Source: Acuticoccus kalidii (lineage in GTDB: Bacteria; Pseudomonadota; Alphaproteobacteria; Rhizobiales; Amorphaceae). Taken from it: a stretch of DNA of 64,000 bases. The notes below the pieces were generated by a model that searched no databases, was not told the origin of the DNA, and saw only the letters and a list, made by a program, of their open reading frames with translations. The DNA lies in the NCBI RefSeq assembly GCF_021556395.1, contig NZ_JAKGCS010000036.1:744001-808000 (forward strand), in the 5' to 3' direction. Below, one piece after another: positions 38,601-47,196 of the stretch (the first letter of the stretch is position 1; every line of letters starts with the position of its first letter). A program made the translations under genes and the position numbers.

Positions 38601-38996
38601 CCGCTGCGCGACGTCGCCGGTATGCTCCGCTCGTTCGACTATGCGGCCGCGATGGCGCTGTCGCGCTGGCGGGACACGCACGAGGTCAATGCGGAGGAGG
38701 CCCGCGTCAAAGCGCTCGCCTGGCGCGACGCCAGCCGGCGCGACTTCCTCGCCGCCTATCTCGACACGCTCGGCGACGCGGCTCCGGCCGACGAACTGAC
38801 CGCCGCGCTCCTCGATCTCTTCACGCTGCAGAAGGCAATTTACGAGATCGGCTATGAACTCTCGAACCGCCCGGCATGGGTGCGCATTCCTCTAGCGGGT
38901 GTGATGGATGTTCTCGCCGACGAGCGCGGCGTATCCGCCTGGCTCACCGTCGAAGACGGCGGGGCCGATGATGAAACCGACACGGGAGAGACCTGA
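35607..38996 (+). CDS. treS: Trehalose synthase / maltokinase fusion
   Basis: A 1129-residue fusion. The N-terminal GH13 domain (residues about 25-570) is trehalose synthase, which interconverts trehalose and maltose: nucleophile D225 in DGLRLDAIPYL, acid/base E267 in LLAEANQWPED, then FLRNHDELTLEMV. The C-terminal part (from about 620) is a maltokinase that uses ATP to make maltose 1-phosphate; its catalytic HGD964YHLGQVLV and metal-binding DFEGEP are clear. The fused enzyme thus channels trehalose to the GlgE donor. It overlaps glgE upstream and glgB downstream (TGATG). Confidence 0.95.
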   Translation: MDTAVAPVTDTEQDAPGADGAIDRSVTDWYKDAIIYQLHVKAFMDADNNGMGDFAGLMQKLDYVQALGVTAIWLLPFYPSPLRDDGYDIADYTTVNPQYGDVETFATFVKEAHRRGLRVITELVINHTSDQHPWFQTARQAPKDSPERDYYVWSDTDEKYELTRIIFLDTEKSNWTWDPVAEQYFWHRFYSHQPDLNFDNPKVLEEVLTVMNQWLDMGVDGLRLDAIPYLVERDGTNNENLPETHDVLKKIRTALDTRYSDRMLLAEANQWPEDTRPYFGEGDECHMGFHFPLMPRMYMALAQEDRHPITDIIRQTPEIPDQCQWAIFLRNHDELTLEMVTEEERDYLWRTYAADSRARINLGIRRRLAPLMQNDRRKIELMNAFLLSMPGTPVLYYGDEIGMGDNYYLGDRDGVRTPMQWSTDRNGGFSRANPQQLFLPPIMDPVYGYQAINVEAQDSDPSSLLNWMRRIILVRKQHPAFGRGTMQFIYPRNRKIIAYIREHEGEAILCVANLSRSAQAVELDLSAHRTRVPIELTGRTPFPPIGELPYMLTLPAYGFFWFVLAGPEEAPLWHEPAPEPLPDFITLTARNGRIDGALGGRERSQLEANTLPQFLPLQRWFAAKDETIRKVSLEPLAMLDEAGLYALATLEVTLPSGTQRYLAPLSVRWGEENLRPGAQKLSYTLAKVRSGPRIGALTDGTYDETLAAELIALMRGDENRTLGAHTVSFRSSEALKAIEELAPPRPLGVEQSNVSIVFGEQIILKIYRRLREGEQPDVEIARHLTDVAHYAHTPSLVGTIELHDDGGEPSVLAAAFAFVPNQGDAWQAVLDALERYLEKADLIDGDASTPGAEGEEVQHSFPLDIGTLAGTRTAELHLALAADETSPAFRPEPITADDLAKWADDATAEADALFARLDAHMAHLPEDAAEDARALIEQREAVKARFDEVRTAAPSGHKSRIHGDYHLGQVLVAQDDLVVIDFEGEPTRSLDERRAKSSPLRDVAGMLRSFDYAAAMALSRWRDTHEVNAEEARVKALAWRDASRRDFLAAYLDTLGDAAPADELTAALLDLFTLQKAIYEIGYELSNRPAWVRIPLAGVMDVLADERGVSAWLTVEDGGADDETDTGET

Positions 38997-41194
38997 TGAG
39001 CGAGACGCGCCAGTGCGACGATCTTCAGCCGGGTGCGGCCGAGGCGATCGTCACCGGCCGTCACTCCGATCCTTTCGCTGTGCTCGGCATGCACGGCGCC
39101 GGGGACGGTCGGCATCTCGTCGTGCGGACGTTTGCGCCGCACGCCGAATCCGTGGCCCTCACCGACGCTGCCGGAAAGGTGGTCGCGCCGATGGAGCGCA
39201 TCCACCCCGACGGGCTCTATTCGGTGTCGTTGAAGGGCAAGCCGTTCGACTATCGCTTCAGCCTGTGTGCTGGCGAACACAAATGGATCGAGGACGACCC
39301 CTATCGCTTCCCGCCGATCCTCGGCGAACTCGACGTCTATCTCGTCGCGGAGGGGCGACACCGCAAACTCTATGAGAAACTCGGCGCGCATCCGCATGTA
39401 ATGGAGGGCGTCGAGGGGGTCGCCTTCGTCGTCTGGGCGCCGAACGCGCGGCGCGTCTCCCTTGTCGGCGACTTCAACGGCTGGGATGGGCGGCGCCATG
39501 TGATGCGCAAGCGCGTCGAAGCGGGGGTGTGGGAGATCTTCGTGCCCGGCCTCGGGCGCGGGCTCTATTACAAGTTCGAGATCGTCGGCCCGCACGGCAA
39601 CGTGCTGCCCCTCAAGATGGACCCGCTCGCCTTCGCGACCGAGCAGCCGCCCGACACCTCTTCGGTAGTGCACGGTCTCGTCGAGCACGAGTGGACCGAC
39701 GAAAGCTGGATGGCCGCGCGCGGGGCGAAGAACGACCGCGCGGCGCCGATTTCCATCTATGAAGTGCATCTCGGCTCCTGGCGCCGCGGCGACGGGAATG
39801 TGATGCTCGACTACGACACGCTCGCCGACGAGCTGATCCCGTACGTCAAGGATCTCGGCTTCACCCATCTCGAGCTGCTGCCGATCTCGGAGCATCCCTT
39901 CTCGGGCTCGTGGGGCTATCAGCCGATCGGCCTCTTCGCGCCGACGAGCCGGTTCGGGTCGCCCGAAGGCTTCGCGCGGTTCGTGGAGCGGGCCCACCAT
40001 GAGGGGCTCGGCGTCATCATCGACTGGGTTCCGGCGCATTTTCCGACGGACGCGCACGGTCTCGCCGAGTTCGACGGGACGCCGCTCTATGAGCACGCCG
40101 ACCCGCGCGAGGGCTTCCACAAGGACTGGAACACCCTCATCTACAATCTCGGCCGCAACGAGGTCGCGAATTTCCTGGAATCCAACGCGCTGTTCTGGAT
40201 CGACCGCTATCATGTCGACGGTCTGCGCGTGGATGCCGTCGCCTCGATGCTCTACCGGGACTATTCGCGCTCCCACAATGAGTGGGTGCCGAACGTCCAT
40301 GGCGGGCGCGAGAATCTCGAAGCGATCGCCTTCCTGCGCTCGATGAACGAGCGGATGCTCGAAGACGGGGAAGGGGCGATGACGGCGGCAGAGGAATCGA
40401 CGGCCTTTCCGTCTGTCTCACGTCCGGTGAAGGATGGCGGGCTCGGCTTCGATTTCAAATGGAACATGGGCTGGATGCACGACACGCTCCAGTACATCCA
40501 GCGCGACCCGATCTATCGCCGGCACCATCAGGACAACATCACCTTCGGCCTGCATTACGCCTTCTCGGAGAACTTCATCCTCCCCCTCAGCCACGACGAG
40601 GTGGTGCACGGAAAGGGCTCGATGCTCGGCAAGATGCCGGGCGACCGTTGGCAGAAGTTCGCCAATCTGCGCGCCTATTATGCCTTCATGTGGACGCATC
40701 CGGGCAAGAAGCTGCTGTTCATGGGGGGCGAGTTCGGTCAGGGGCGTGAGTGGAATCACGATCAGAGCCTCGATTGGCACCTCCTCGCCGATCCCTTCCA
40801 TGGCGGGGTGCAATCCCTGATCCGCGATCTCAACACGCTCTATCGCGACGAGGCGGCGCTTCATGAGCGCGATTGCGAGCCGGACGGGTTCGAGTGGATC
40901 GATGCGTCGGATTCGCAGTCGTCGATCTTCGTCTATGCGCGTTATTCGGCGGACCGTCGCCCGGCGATCGTGGTCGTCAACTTCACCCCGGTGGTGCGCA
41001 CCGGCTACCGGATCGGCTTTCCCGAGCCCGGCCGGTGGAAGGAAGCTCTCAATACCGACGCCGGTGTCTATGGCGGAACCAATGTCGGCAATCAGGGGCG
41101 CATCATGACCGAGGCCGTGCCATATCACGGGCGCGCCCACTCGGCCGAGATCACGTTGCCGCCGCTCGGGGCTCTCGTCTTCGTTCCACAATAA
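38996..41194 (+). CDS. glgB: 1,4-alpha-glucan branching enzyme
   Basis: GH13_9 branching enzyme, 732 residues, that cuts alpha-1,4 chains and rejoins them as alpha-1,6 branches. Two N-terminal beta modules are present (DPFAVLGMHGAGDGRHLVVRTFAPHA and VWAPNARRVSLVGDFNGWD). Catalytic residues are D413 in DGLRVDAVASMLYRDYSR, about E466 in AEESTAFP, and the aspartate of LPLSHDEVVHGKGS. Length and architecture match E. coli GlgB (728). It starts one base inside the treS stop and ends 7 bp before glgX. Confidence 0.97.
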   Translation: MSETRQCDDLQPGAAEAIVTGRHSDPFAVLGMHGAGDGRHLVVRTFAPHAESVALTDAAGKVVAPMERIHPDGLYSVSLKGKPFDYRFSLCAGEHKWIEDDPYRFPPILGELDVYLVAEGRHRKLYEKLGAHPHVMEGVEGVAFVVWAPNARRVSLVGDFNGWDGRRHVMRKRVEAGVWEIFVPGLGRGLYYKFEIVGPHGNVLPLKMDPLAFATEQPPDTSSVVHGLVEHEWTDESWMAARGAKNDRAAPISIYEVHLGSWRRGDGNVMLDYDTLADELIPYVKDLGFTHLELLPISEHPFSGSWGYQPIGLFAPTSRFGSPEGFARFVERAHHEGLGVIIDWVPAHFPTDAHGLAEFDGTPLYEHADPREGFHKDWNTLIYNLGRNEVANFLESNALFWIDRYHVDGLRVDAVASMLYRDYSRSHNEWVPNVHGGRENLEAIAFLRSMNERMLEDGEGAMTAAEESTAFPSVSRPVKDGGLGFDFKWNMGWMHDTLQYIQRDPIYRRHHQDNITFGLHYAFSENFILPLSHDEVVHGKGSMLGKMPGDRWQKFANLRAYYAFMWTHPGKKLLFMGGEFGQGREWNHDQSLDWHLLADPFHGGVQSLIRDLNTLYRDEAALHERDCEPDGFEWIDASDSQSSIFVYARYSADRRPAIVVVNFTPVVRTGYRIGFPEPGRWKEALNTDAGVYGGTNVGNQGRIMTEAVPYHGRAHSAEITLPPLGALVFVPQ

Positions 41195-41201
41195 GGCTCA
41201 T

Positions 41202-43280
41202 ATGCACATTGAACCCGGTTCGCCGAGCCCACTCGGCGCAAGTTGGGACGGATCCGGCACAAATTTCGCGATCTTCTCGGCCAATGCCACGAAGATCGAA
41301 TTGTGCCTTTACGACGCCTCGGGGCGGCGGGAGACGGATCGCATTCCGCTTCCCGAGCACACGCACGATGTCTGGCACGGTTATTTTCCCGACATCTGGC
41401 CCGGTCAGAAATACGGCTACCGGGTCCATGGCCCGTACGAGCCGGAAGCGGGCCATCGCTTCAATCCGAACAAGTTGCTGATCGATCCTTACGCGCGGGC
41501 GCTCAGCGGCGAGCTGCGCTGGCACGATTCGATGTTCGGCTACCGCCTCGGCTCGAGCCGCGAGGATCTGTCATTCGATCGCCGCGACTCGGGGCCGGCG
41601 ATGCCGAAATGCATCGTCGTCGACGAGGCGACGAGCTGGGGCAATCACGTCCGCCCGTCGGTCCCCTGGGCCGACACGGTGATCTACGAGGCGCACGTCA
41701 AGGGCGCGACGGCGATGCACCCCGACGTTCCCGAGCATCGGCGCGGCACCTTCGCCGGGCTCGCCGATCAGAAGGTGCTCGATCATTTCGTCAAGCTCGG
41801 CGTCACCACGATCGAGCTGATGCCGATCCACTATTTCGTCGACGACCGGCATCTTCTGCAAAAGAATTTGCGGAATTATTGGGGCTACAACACGCTGAAT
41901 TTCTTCGCCCCGGCGGCGCGCTATCTGTCGTACGGGCCGAACCATCACGAGTTCAAACATCTCGTCCGACGGCTGCACGAAGCCGGGATCGAGGTGATCC
42001 TCGATGTCGTCTACAACCACACCGCGGAGGGCAACCAGCTCGGCCCGACACTGTCGTTCCGCGGCATCGACAATGCGAGCTACTACGTCCTCGCCGACGA
42101 CAAGCGCTATTATCACGACACCACGGGCACCGGGAACACGGTGAACGTCGCCCATCCGCGGGTGATGCAGCTCGTCATGGATTCGCTGCGCTATTGGGTC
42201 GAGGTCTGCCGCGTCGACGGGTTCCGCTTCGATCTCGCGCCGTCGATGTCGCGCGAAGGCAACGGCTTCGACCCTTCGTCCGCCTGGCTCGACGCCGTGT
42301 TGCAGGATCCGGTTCTCAACAAGGTGAAGCTCGTCGCCGAGCCGTGGGATCTCGGTCAGGACGGGTATCAGGTCGGCCGCTTTCCGCCGGGCTGGGCGGA
42401 GTGGAATGGGCGCTATCGCGACGACACGCGCTCGTTCTGGCGCGGTGATCCGGGTTTTCTGCCGGCGCTCGGCCACAACCTCCTCGCCTCGGCCGACATC
42501 TTCGACCATGCGGGGCGCAAACCTTGGGCCTCGGTGAACTTCATTACCGCTCATGACGGTTTCACGCTCACCGATCTCGTCAGCTATAACGACAAGCACA
42601 ACGAGGCGAACGGCGAGGAAAACCGCGACGGGCACGGGGACAACCGCTCCTCCAACTGGGGCGCAGAGGGCGAGACCGACGATCCGGGGATCCTCGATCT
42701 GCGTGACCGGATGCGGCGCAATCTGATGGCGACGCTGCTCGTCTCGCAGGGCACGCCGATGCTCCTGATGGGCGATGAGATCGGACGCACCCAGTTCGGC
42801 AACAACAACGCCTATTGCCAGGACACGGAGATGAGCTGGCTGAGCTGGGGCGATCACGATGAGCGCGACTGGACCTTCCAGCGCTTCGTCGCCGGTGTCC
42901 TCAAAGCGCGGCGTGATCTGCCGCTTCTCCACCAGCAGCGCTTCCTGCACGGCGATCCGCTCGCGCCCGATGGGCCGAAGGACGTGTGCTGGCTGCGGCC
43001 CGATGCCGTCGAGATGAACCCCGAGGATTGGCTGAACGGCGATCCGAAGGCGGTGGCGATGGTTCTCGCCGACGAGACGAGCCGCATCATCGTCGCCTTC
43101 AACGGCTCGACGGAGGACCTCGAATTCCACCTGTCCGAAGAGCTCTCCGGGCGACCTTGGCACATCCTGTTCAACACCGCCGATGGCCAGATGGAGACGG
43201 CGTTCGAAGCCCCGGAGATCGGGACGCCGCTCGCGGTCGCGAACCGCTCGATGCTCGCGATCGTCTCGCGCAAGGACTGA
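41202..43280 (+). CDS. glgX: Glycogen debranching enzyme
   Basis: GH13_11 isoamylase-type debranching enzyme, 692 residues, hydrolysing alpha-1,6 branches. The N-terminal CBM48-like module starts GSPSPLGASWDGSGTNFAIFSANA. Catalytic residues are D344 in GFRFDLAPSM, E380 in VAEPWDLGQ, and the aspartate of FITAHDGFTLTDLVSYNDKHN. The ENRDGHGDNRSSNWG stretch is characteristic of GlgX/TreX. It is the fourth gene of the tightly packed block; a 350-bp gap with hairpins separates it from treZ. Confidence 0.96.
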   Translation: MHIEPGSPSPLGASWDGSGTNFAIFSANATKIELCLYDASGRRETDRIPLPEHTHDVWHGYFPDIWPGQKYGYRVHGPYEPEAGHRFNPNKLLIDPYARALSGELRWHDSMFGYRLGSSREDLSFDRRDSGPAMPKCIVVDEATSWGNHVRPSVPWADTVIYEAHVKGATAMHPDVPEHRRGTFAGLADQKVLDHFVKLGVTTIELMPIHYFVDDRHLLQKNLRNYWGYNTLNFFAPAARYLSYGPNHHEFKHLVRRLHEAGIEVILDVVYNHTAEGNQLGPTLSFRGIDNASYYVLADDKRYYHDTTGTGNTVNVAHPRVMQLVMDSLRYWVEVCRVDGFRFDLAPSMSREGNGFDPSSAWLDAVLQDPVLNKVKLVAEPWDLGQDGYQVGRFPPGWAEWNGRYRDDTRSFWRGDPGFLPALGHNLLASADIFDHAGRKPWASVNFITAHDGFTLTDLVSYNDKHNEANGEENRDGHGDNRSSNWGAEGETDDPGILDLRDRMRRNLMATLLVSQGTPMLLMGDEIGRTQFGNNNAYCQDTEMSWLSWGDHDERDWTFQRFVAGVLKARRDLPLLHQQRFLHGDPLAPDGPKDVCWLRPDAVEMNPEDWLNGDPKAVAMVLADETSRIIVAFNGSTEDLEFHLSEELSGRPWHILFNTADGQMETAFEAPEIGTPLAVANRSMLAIVSRKD

Positions 43281-43630
43281 GCAGGGCAGGGCCGCATTTT
43301 CGCGGCGGCGCGGCCCTTGCGCTTGCCGGCAGGCAAGGCTTCACTCGTCCATGAGAGGTGGGTCGGAGGGGGCAGGCCGTGCGCCAAGCTTCGAGGGATC
43401 GAAGCGTGGTTCCGATCTGCCCTCGCAACGGCGCGCCGGTCGCGCCCGGCGCGGCGAGACAGTGTGAGACCTTGCGTAACTTCCGGGGCGAGTGACACCA
43501 CTCGAGTCGGACCACCGGATGGACCCCATCCTCGGCGCGCCGGCGGCCGGGGCCGTCTGATCATGTGAAATCGAGCAACGGGTTCCGGCCGGCGAGCGCC
43601 TGCCGGAATGGCTCTAGGCCGAGAGATCCT
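43281..43630. other. glgX-treZ gap with two hairpins
   Basis: This is the only long gap in the glucan/trehalose block. AGGGCCGC (43288-43295) pairs with GCGGCCCT (43310-43317), and CTTGCC (43322-43327) with GGCAAG (43332-43337). No T run follows, so they may mark the end of the glgE-glgX transcript inefficiently. The remainder shows no gene and presumably holds a promoter for treZ-malQ-treY. Confidence 0.5.
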
Positions 43631-45427
43631 GTGACGAAATCCGCATTTCCCACCACCTGGGGCGCGAACGTCCTCGCCGACGGCAACGCCTGCTTCCGCC
43701 TCTGGGCTCCTGACGAAACCACGCTGAAGCTGCGCACCGAGGCCGGTGATCTGCCGATGCAACGGGTCGGCGGCGGCTGGTACGAACTCGTCACCGATCG
43801 CGTGCCGGTCGGCGGTGCCTATTCCTATGTGCTCGACAACGGCCAAGTGGTGCCCGATCCCGCCGCTCGCGCGCAGATGGACGACGTGCACGGCGCCTCG
43901 CGCCTCGTCGATCCCGCCGCCTATCGCTGGACGACGGCGTGGGCGGGGCGGCCTTGGGAAGAGGCCGTGATCTACGAATTGCATGTCGGCACCTTCACCA
44001 GCGAAGGCACCTTCGAGGCGGCGATCGCAAAGCTCGACCATCTCGTCGCGCTCGGGATCACGGTGGTCGAGGTGATGCCGCTCGCCCAGTTCGGCGGGTC
44101 GCGGGGCTGGGGCTATGACGGCGTTCTCCTCTACGCCCCGCACACCGCCTATGGCGGGCCGGAGGGGTTCAAGGCCTTCGTCGACGCCGCCCATGCCCGC
44201 GGCCTGATGGTGTTTCTCGACGTCGTCTACAATCACTTCGGGCCGGACGGGAATTATCTCGGCCTCTATGCGTCGGGCTTCTTCCACGCCGATCGGCACA
44301 CGCCCTGGGGCGCGGCAATCGCGTTCGACGAGCCGGCCGTTCGTTCCTATTTCGTCGAGAACCCGCTCTACTGGCTCACCGAATACAATCTCGACGGTCT
44401 GCGGTTCGACGCGATCGACCATGTGCGCGACCCGTCGGACGTGCCGATCCTCGAGGAGATGGCCCGGCGCATCCGCGAGACGTTCGATCGTCCGGTGCAT
44501 CTGTGCACCGAGGACGAGCGCAACATCGTCAGCCTGCATCCCTACGAGAACGGTGCCCCGGCGCTTTTCACCGCCGAGTGGAACGACGACTATCACAACG
44601 TCGTTCATCCGATCGCGACGGGGGACAACGAAGGCTATTACATGGATTTCGTCACCGACCATTGGCGCAAGCTCGGTCGGTCGCTCGCGGAGGGCTTCAT
44701 CTTCCAGGGCGAGACCTCGAAGATTCATGGCAACACGCCCCGTGGCGAGTTGACCTCGAACCAGCCGCTGACCGCCTTCGTGATCTTCAACCAGAACCAC
44801 GACCAGGTCGGCAATCGCGCCTTCGGCGAACGGCTGATCGACCTGTCGGAGCACGATGTGGTCGTGGCGCTGACGGCGGTCCTTCTCCTCACGCCGCAGA
44901 TCCCGCTTTTGTGGATGGGGGAGGAGTGGGGCGAGACGCATCCGTTCTGCTTCTTCACCGACTTTGACGGAGAGCTCGCGGCCGCCGTTCGCAAAGGGCG
45001 GCGCAACGAGTTTTCGAAATTCGACGCTTTCATCGATCCCGACACCCGCGAGGACATTCCCGACCCCAACGCGCTGTCGACGTTCGAATCCTCCCGCATC
45101 GACTGGAACAAGCCGGCGACCGAGGCCGGCGCCGCATGGCTCGACCTCTATAAGACGCTGATCAAGGCCCGGATGGAGACGATCGTGCCGCGCCTGTCCG
45201 GCAGCAAGCCGGGGCAGGGGACGGTGTTGCGTGCCGAGGACGGCGTCATCGACGTTGCCTGGACGCTCGCCGACGGGGCGCGGCTCACGATGGCGATCAA
45301 CCTGTCGACCGAGGATGCCGGCGCGCGGCCGGAGGGAACGCTGGTCGCCGCGGTCGCCGGCGGAGCGCTCGCCGATCCGGCGACGCGGGCGCCTCATTCG
45401 GTGATCGTCACCATGGTGCCGGCTTGA
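43631..45427 (+). CDS. treZ: Malto-oligosyltrehalose trehalohydrolase
   Basis: GH13_10 enzyme of 598 residues that releases trehalose from maltooligosyl-trehalose made by TreY. An N-terminal beta module (FRLWAPDETTLKLRTEAG) precedes the barrel. Catalytic residues are D260 in DGLRFDAIDHVRD, E294 in LCTEDERN, and the aspartate of FNQNHDQVGNRAFGERL, a treZ-typical sequence. I start at GTG 43631 with GAGAG seven bases upstream; an in-frame start at 43565 adds 22 unconserved residues. The stop overlaps the TTG start of malQ. Confidence 0.95.
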   Translation: MTKSAFPTTWGANVLADGNACFRLWAPDETTLKLRTEAGDLPMQRVGGGWYELVTDRVPVGGAYSYVLDNGQVVPDPAARAQMDDVHGASRLVDPAAYRWTTAWAGRPWEEAVIYELHVGTFTSEGTFEAAIAKLDHLVALGITVVEVMPLAQFGGSRGWGYDGVLLYAPHTAYGGPEGFKAFVDAAHARGLMVFLDVVYNHFGPDGNYLGLYASGFFHADRHTPWGAAIAFDEPAVRSYFVENPLYWLTEYNLDGLRFDAIDHVRDPSDVPILEEMARRIRETFDRPVHLCTEDERNIVSLHPYENGAPALFTAEWNDDYHNVVHPIATGDNEGYYMDFVTDHWRKLGRSLAEGFIFQGETSKIHGNTPRGELTSNQPLTAFVIFNQNHDQVGNRAFGERLIDLSEHDVVVALTAVLLLTPQIPLLWMGEEWGETHPFCFFTDFDGELAAAVRKGRRNEFSKFDAFIDPDTREDIPDPNALSTFESSRIDWNKPATEAGAAWLDLYKTLIKARMETIVPRLSGSKPGQGTVLRAEDGVIDVAWTLADGARLTMAINLSTEDAGARPEGTLVAAVAGGALADPATRAPHSVIVTMVPA

Positions 45428-47196
45428 CCGAGTCGGCGCTCGACCGGGCGGCGCGGGCCGCGGGGATCATCCTCGATCGGCCCGGTGAACACGCGCCCCC
45501 GGTTCCCGACTTCACCAAGCACGCCCTCACCGAAATGCTCGGCCCGGCCCCTGCGCCGCCGCCGAGCGACGAGCGGCCCGCCTTCGTCCCCCATTGGCTC
45601 GATGCAACGCGCACATTTGGCATCGCGCTTCAGCTCTACCAGCTTCGATCGGCCCGCAATCTCGGCGTCGGCGACCTTGCCGATCTGATGGCGCTGCTGC
45701 CGTGCTTTGCCGAAGCGGGGGCGGACTTTGTCGGCCTCAATCCGCTCCATGCGCTGTTCACGGCGGATCCGGAGCGCGCCTCGCCCTTTTCGCCTTCGGA
45801 TCGGCGCTTTCTCAATCCGCTGATCATCGCGGTCGAGCTCGTGCCGGGCTATCGGCCCCAGATGCGCGACGCGGTGACGGTGCCCACCGCCGACACGGTG
45901 GTCGACTATACGGGCGCGACCGCCGCCAAGCTCGCGATCCTGAAGGCGATCCATCGGCGCTGGCGCGCAGGTGAGGCCGACATTTCCGACGCAGCGCGCG
46001 CCGCGGCCGCCTCCCACGCCGAGGATGGCGGGGAGACGCTCGCCGATTTCGCCCTGTTCGAGGCGCTTTCCCATGCGATGCGCGCCGAAGGGCGGACGGC
46101 CGGTTGGCTCGAATGGCCGGAGCCGTTTCGCGACCGGTCGAGCGACACCGTCCACGCCTTCGCGGCGGCTCACGCTGAGGAGGTGGACTTCCATCGCTGG
46201 CTCCAATTCCTCGCCGACGATCAGCTTCGCACCACGCAAGAGGCCGCGCTCGCTGCCGGAATGCGGGTCGGCCTTTATCTCGATCTCGCGGTGGGCACCG
46301 CGCCCGACGGGGCCGCGACATGGAGCGATCCGAGCCTCACGATGCGGGGCGTCCGCGTCGGCGCACCGCCCGACCTCTTTTCGCTCGACGGCCAGGATTG
46401 GGGCCTCGCCCCGTTCTCCCCGACCGAGCTGATTGCACGGAACTTTGCCCCCTACCGGGCGGTTATGTCCGCAGTGATGCGCCATGCGGGAGCCGTGCGG
46501 ATCGACCATGCCATGGGGCTCGAACGGCTGTTCCTCATCCCCGACGGGGCGATCGCGGCGGACGGGGCCTATGTGCGCCAGCCCGGCCTCACCGATCAGG
46601 TCGTCGACGCGACGCACCTTCATCGGGCGATCGCGATCGGCGAGGATCTCGGCGTCGTCCCGCCCGGCTTTCGCGAGCGGATGGCGAAGCGGCGCATCTT
46701 CTCGACCCGCATTCTGTCGTTCGAGCGCGGCCCGGCCGGCATGATCGCACCGTCCCGTTATCCGAAGGACTCGCTCGCTTGCATTTCGACGCATGACATG
46801 GCTCCGCTCGCCGCCTGGTGGCTCGGCGACGAGATCGGCTTGCGCCTCGATCTCGGCCGGATCGACGATGCCGTCGCCCGCCATGAGCGCGCTTGGCGGC
46901 ACGGCGAGAAGCAGGCGATTCTCGCGCTCGCCGGCCTGCCGCCGCGCCGGGCCGAGGATCCGCTCGACGACGATATCGTCGTCGCCGTCCATCGCGTCGC
47001 CGCGCGCACCGCGTCCCGCCTTCTCGCTGTGCGGCTCGAAGATGTCGTCGGCGGGCGTCGTCTCGTGAACCTTCCGGGCACCGACCGAGAGCATCCCAAC
47101 TGGCGCCATACGTTGCCGCTCGATGTCGAGGCGATCGCCCGGTCCGAGCGTCTCGCCCGAACGCTTCGCGCCGTCCATCGAGAGCGTGGCCCATGA
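45424..47196 (+). CDS. malQ: 4-alpha-glucanotransferase (amylomaltase)
   Basis: GH77 disproportionating enzyme, 590 residues, transferring alpha-1,4-glucan segments between acceptors. Family marks are LYQLRSARNLGVGDLADL near the N-terminus, GLNPLHALFTADPERASPFSPSDRRFLNP, the nucleophile D361 in VRIDHAMGL, the acid/base in IGEDLGVVP and the stabilising aspartate in CISTHDMAPLAAWW. It begins with TTG inside the treZ stop (TTGA) and ends in an ATGA overlap with treY. In this block it can reshape oligosaccharides released by GlgX and TreZ. Confidence 0.94.
   Translation: MTESALDRAARAAGIILDRPGEHAPPVPDFTKHALTEMLGPAPAPPPSDERPAFVPHWLDATRTFGIALQLYQLRSARNLGVGDLADLMALLPCFAEAGADFVGLNPLHALFTADPERASPFSPSDRRFLNPLIIAVELVPGYRPQMRDAVTVPTADTVVDYTGATAAKLAILKAIHRRWRAGEADISDAARAAAASHAEDGGETLADFALFEALSHAMRAEGRTAGWLEWPEPFRDRSSDTVHAFAAAHAEEVDFHRWLQFLADDQLRTTQEAALAAGMRVGLYLDLAVGTAPDGAATWSDPSLTMRGVRVGAPPDLFSLDGQDWGLAPFSPTELIARNFAPYRAVMSAVMRHAGAVRIDHAMGLERLFLIPDGAIAADGAYVRQPGLTDQVVDATHLHRAIAIGEDLGVVPPGFRERMAKRRIFSTRILSFERGPAGMIAPSRYPKDSLACISTHDMAPLAAWWLGDEIGLRLDLGRIDDAVARHERAWRHGEKQAILALAGLPPRRAEDPLDDDIVVAVHRVAARTASRLLAVRLEDVVGGRRLVNLPGTDREHPNWRHTLPLDVEAIARSERLARTLRAVHRERGP

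Noticed and set aside
43288..43337. Strong terminator ending the glgE-glgX transcript
   Set aside because: Two real hairpins are present, but neither is followed by a T run, so I list them only as hairpins within the gap.
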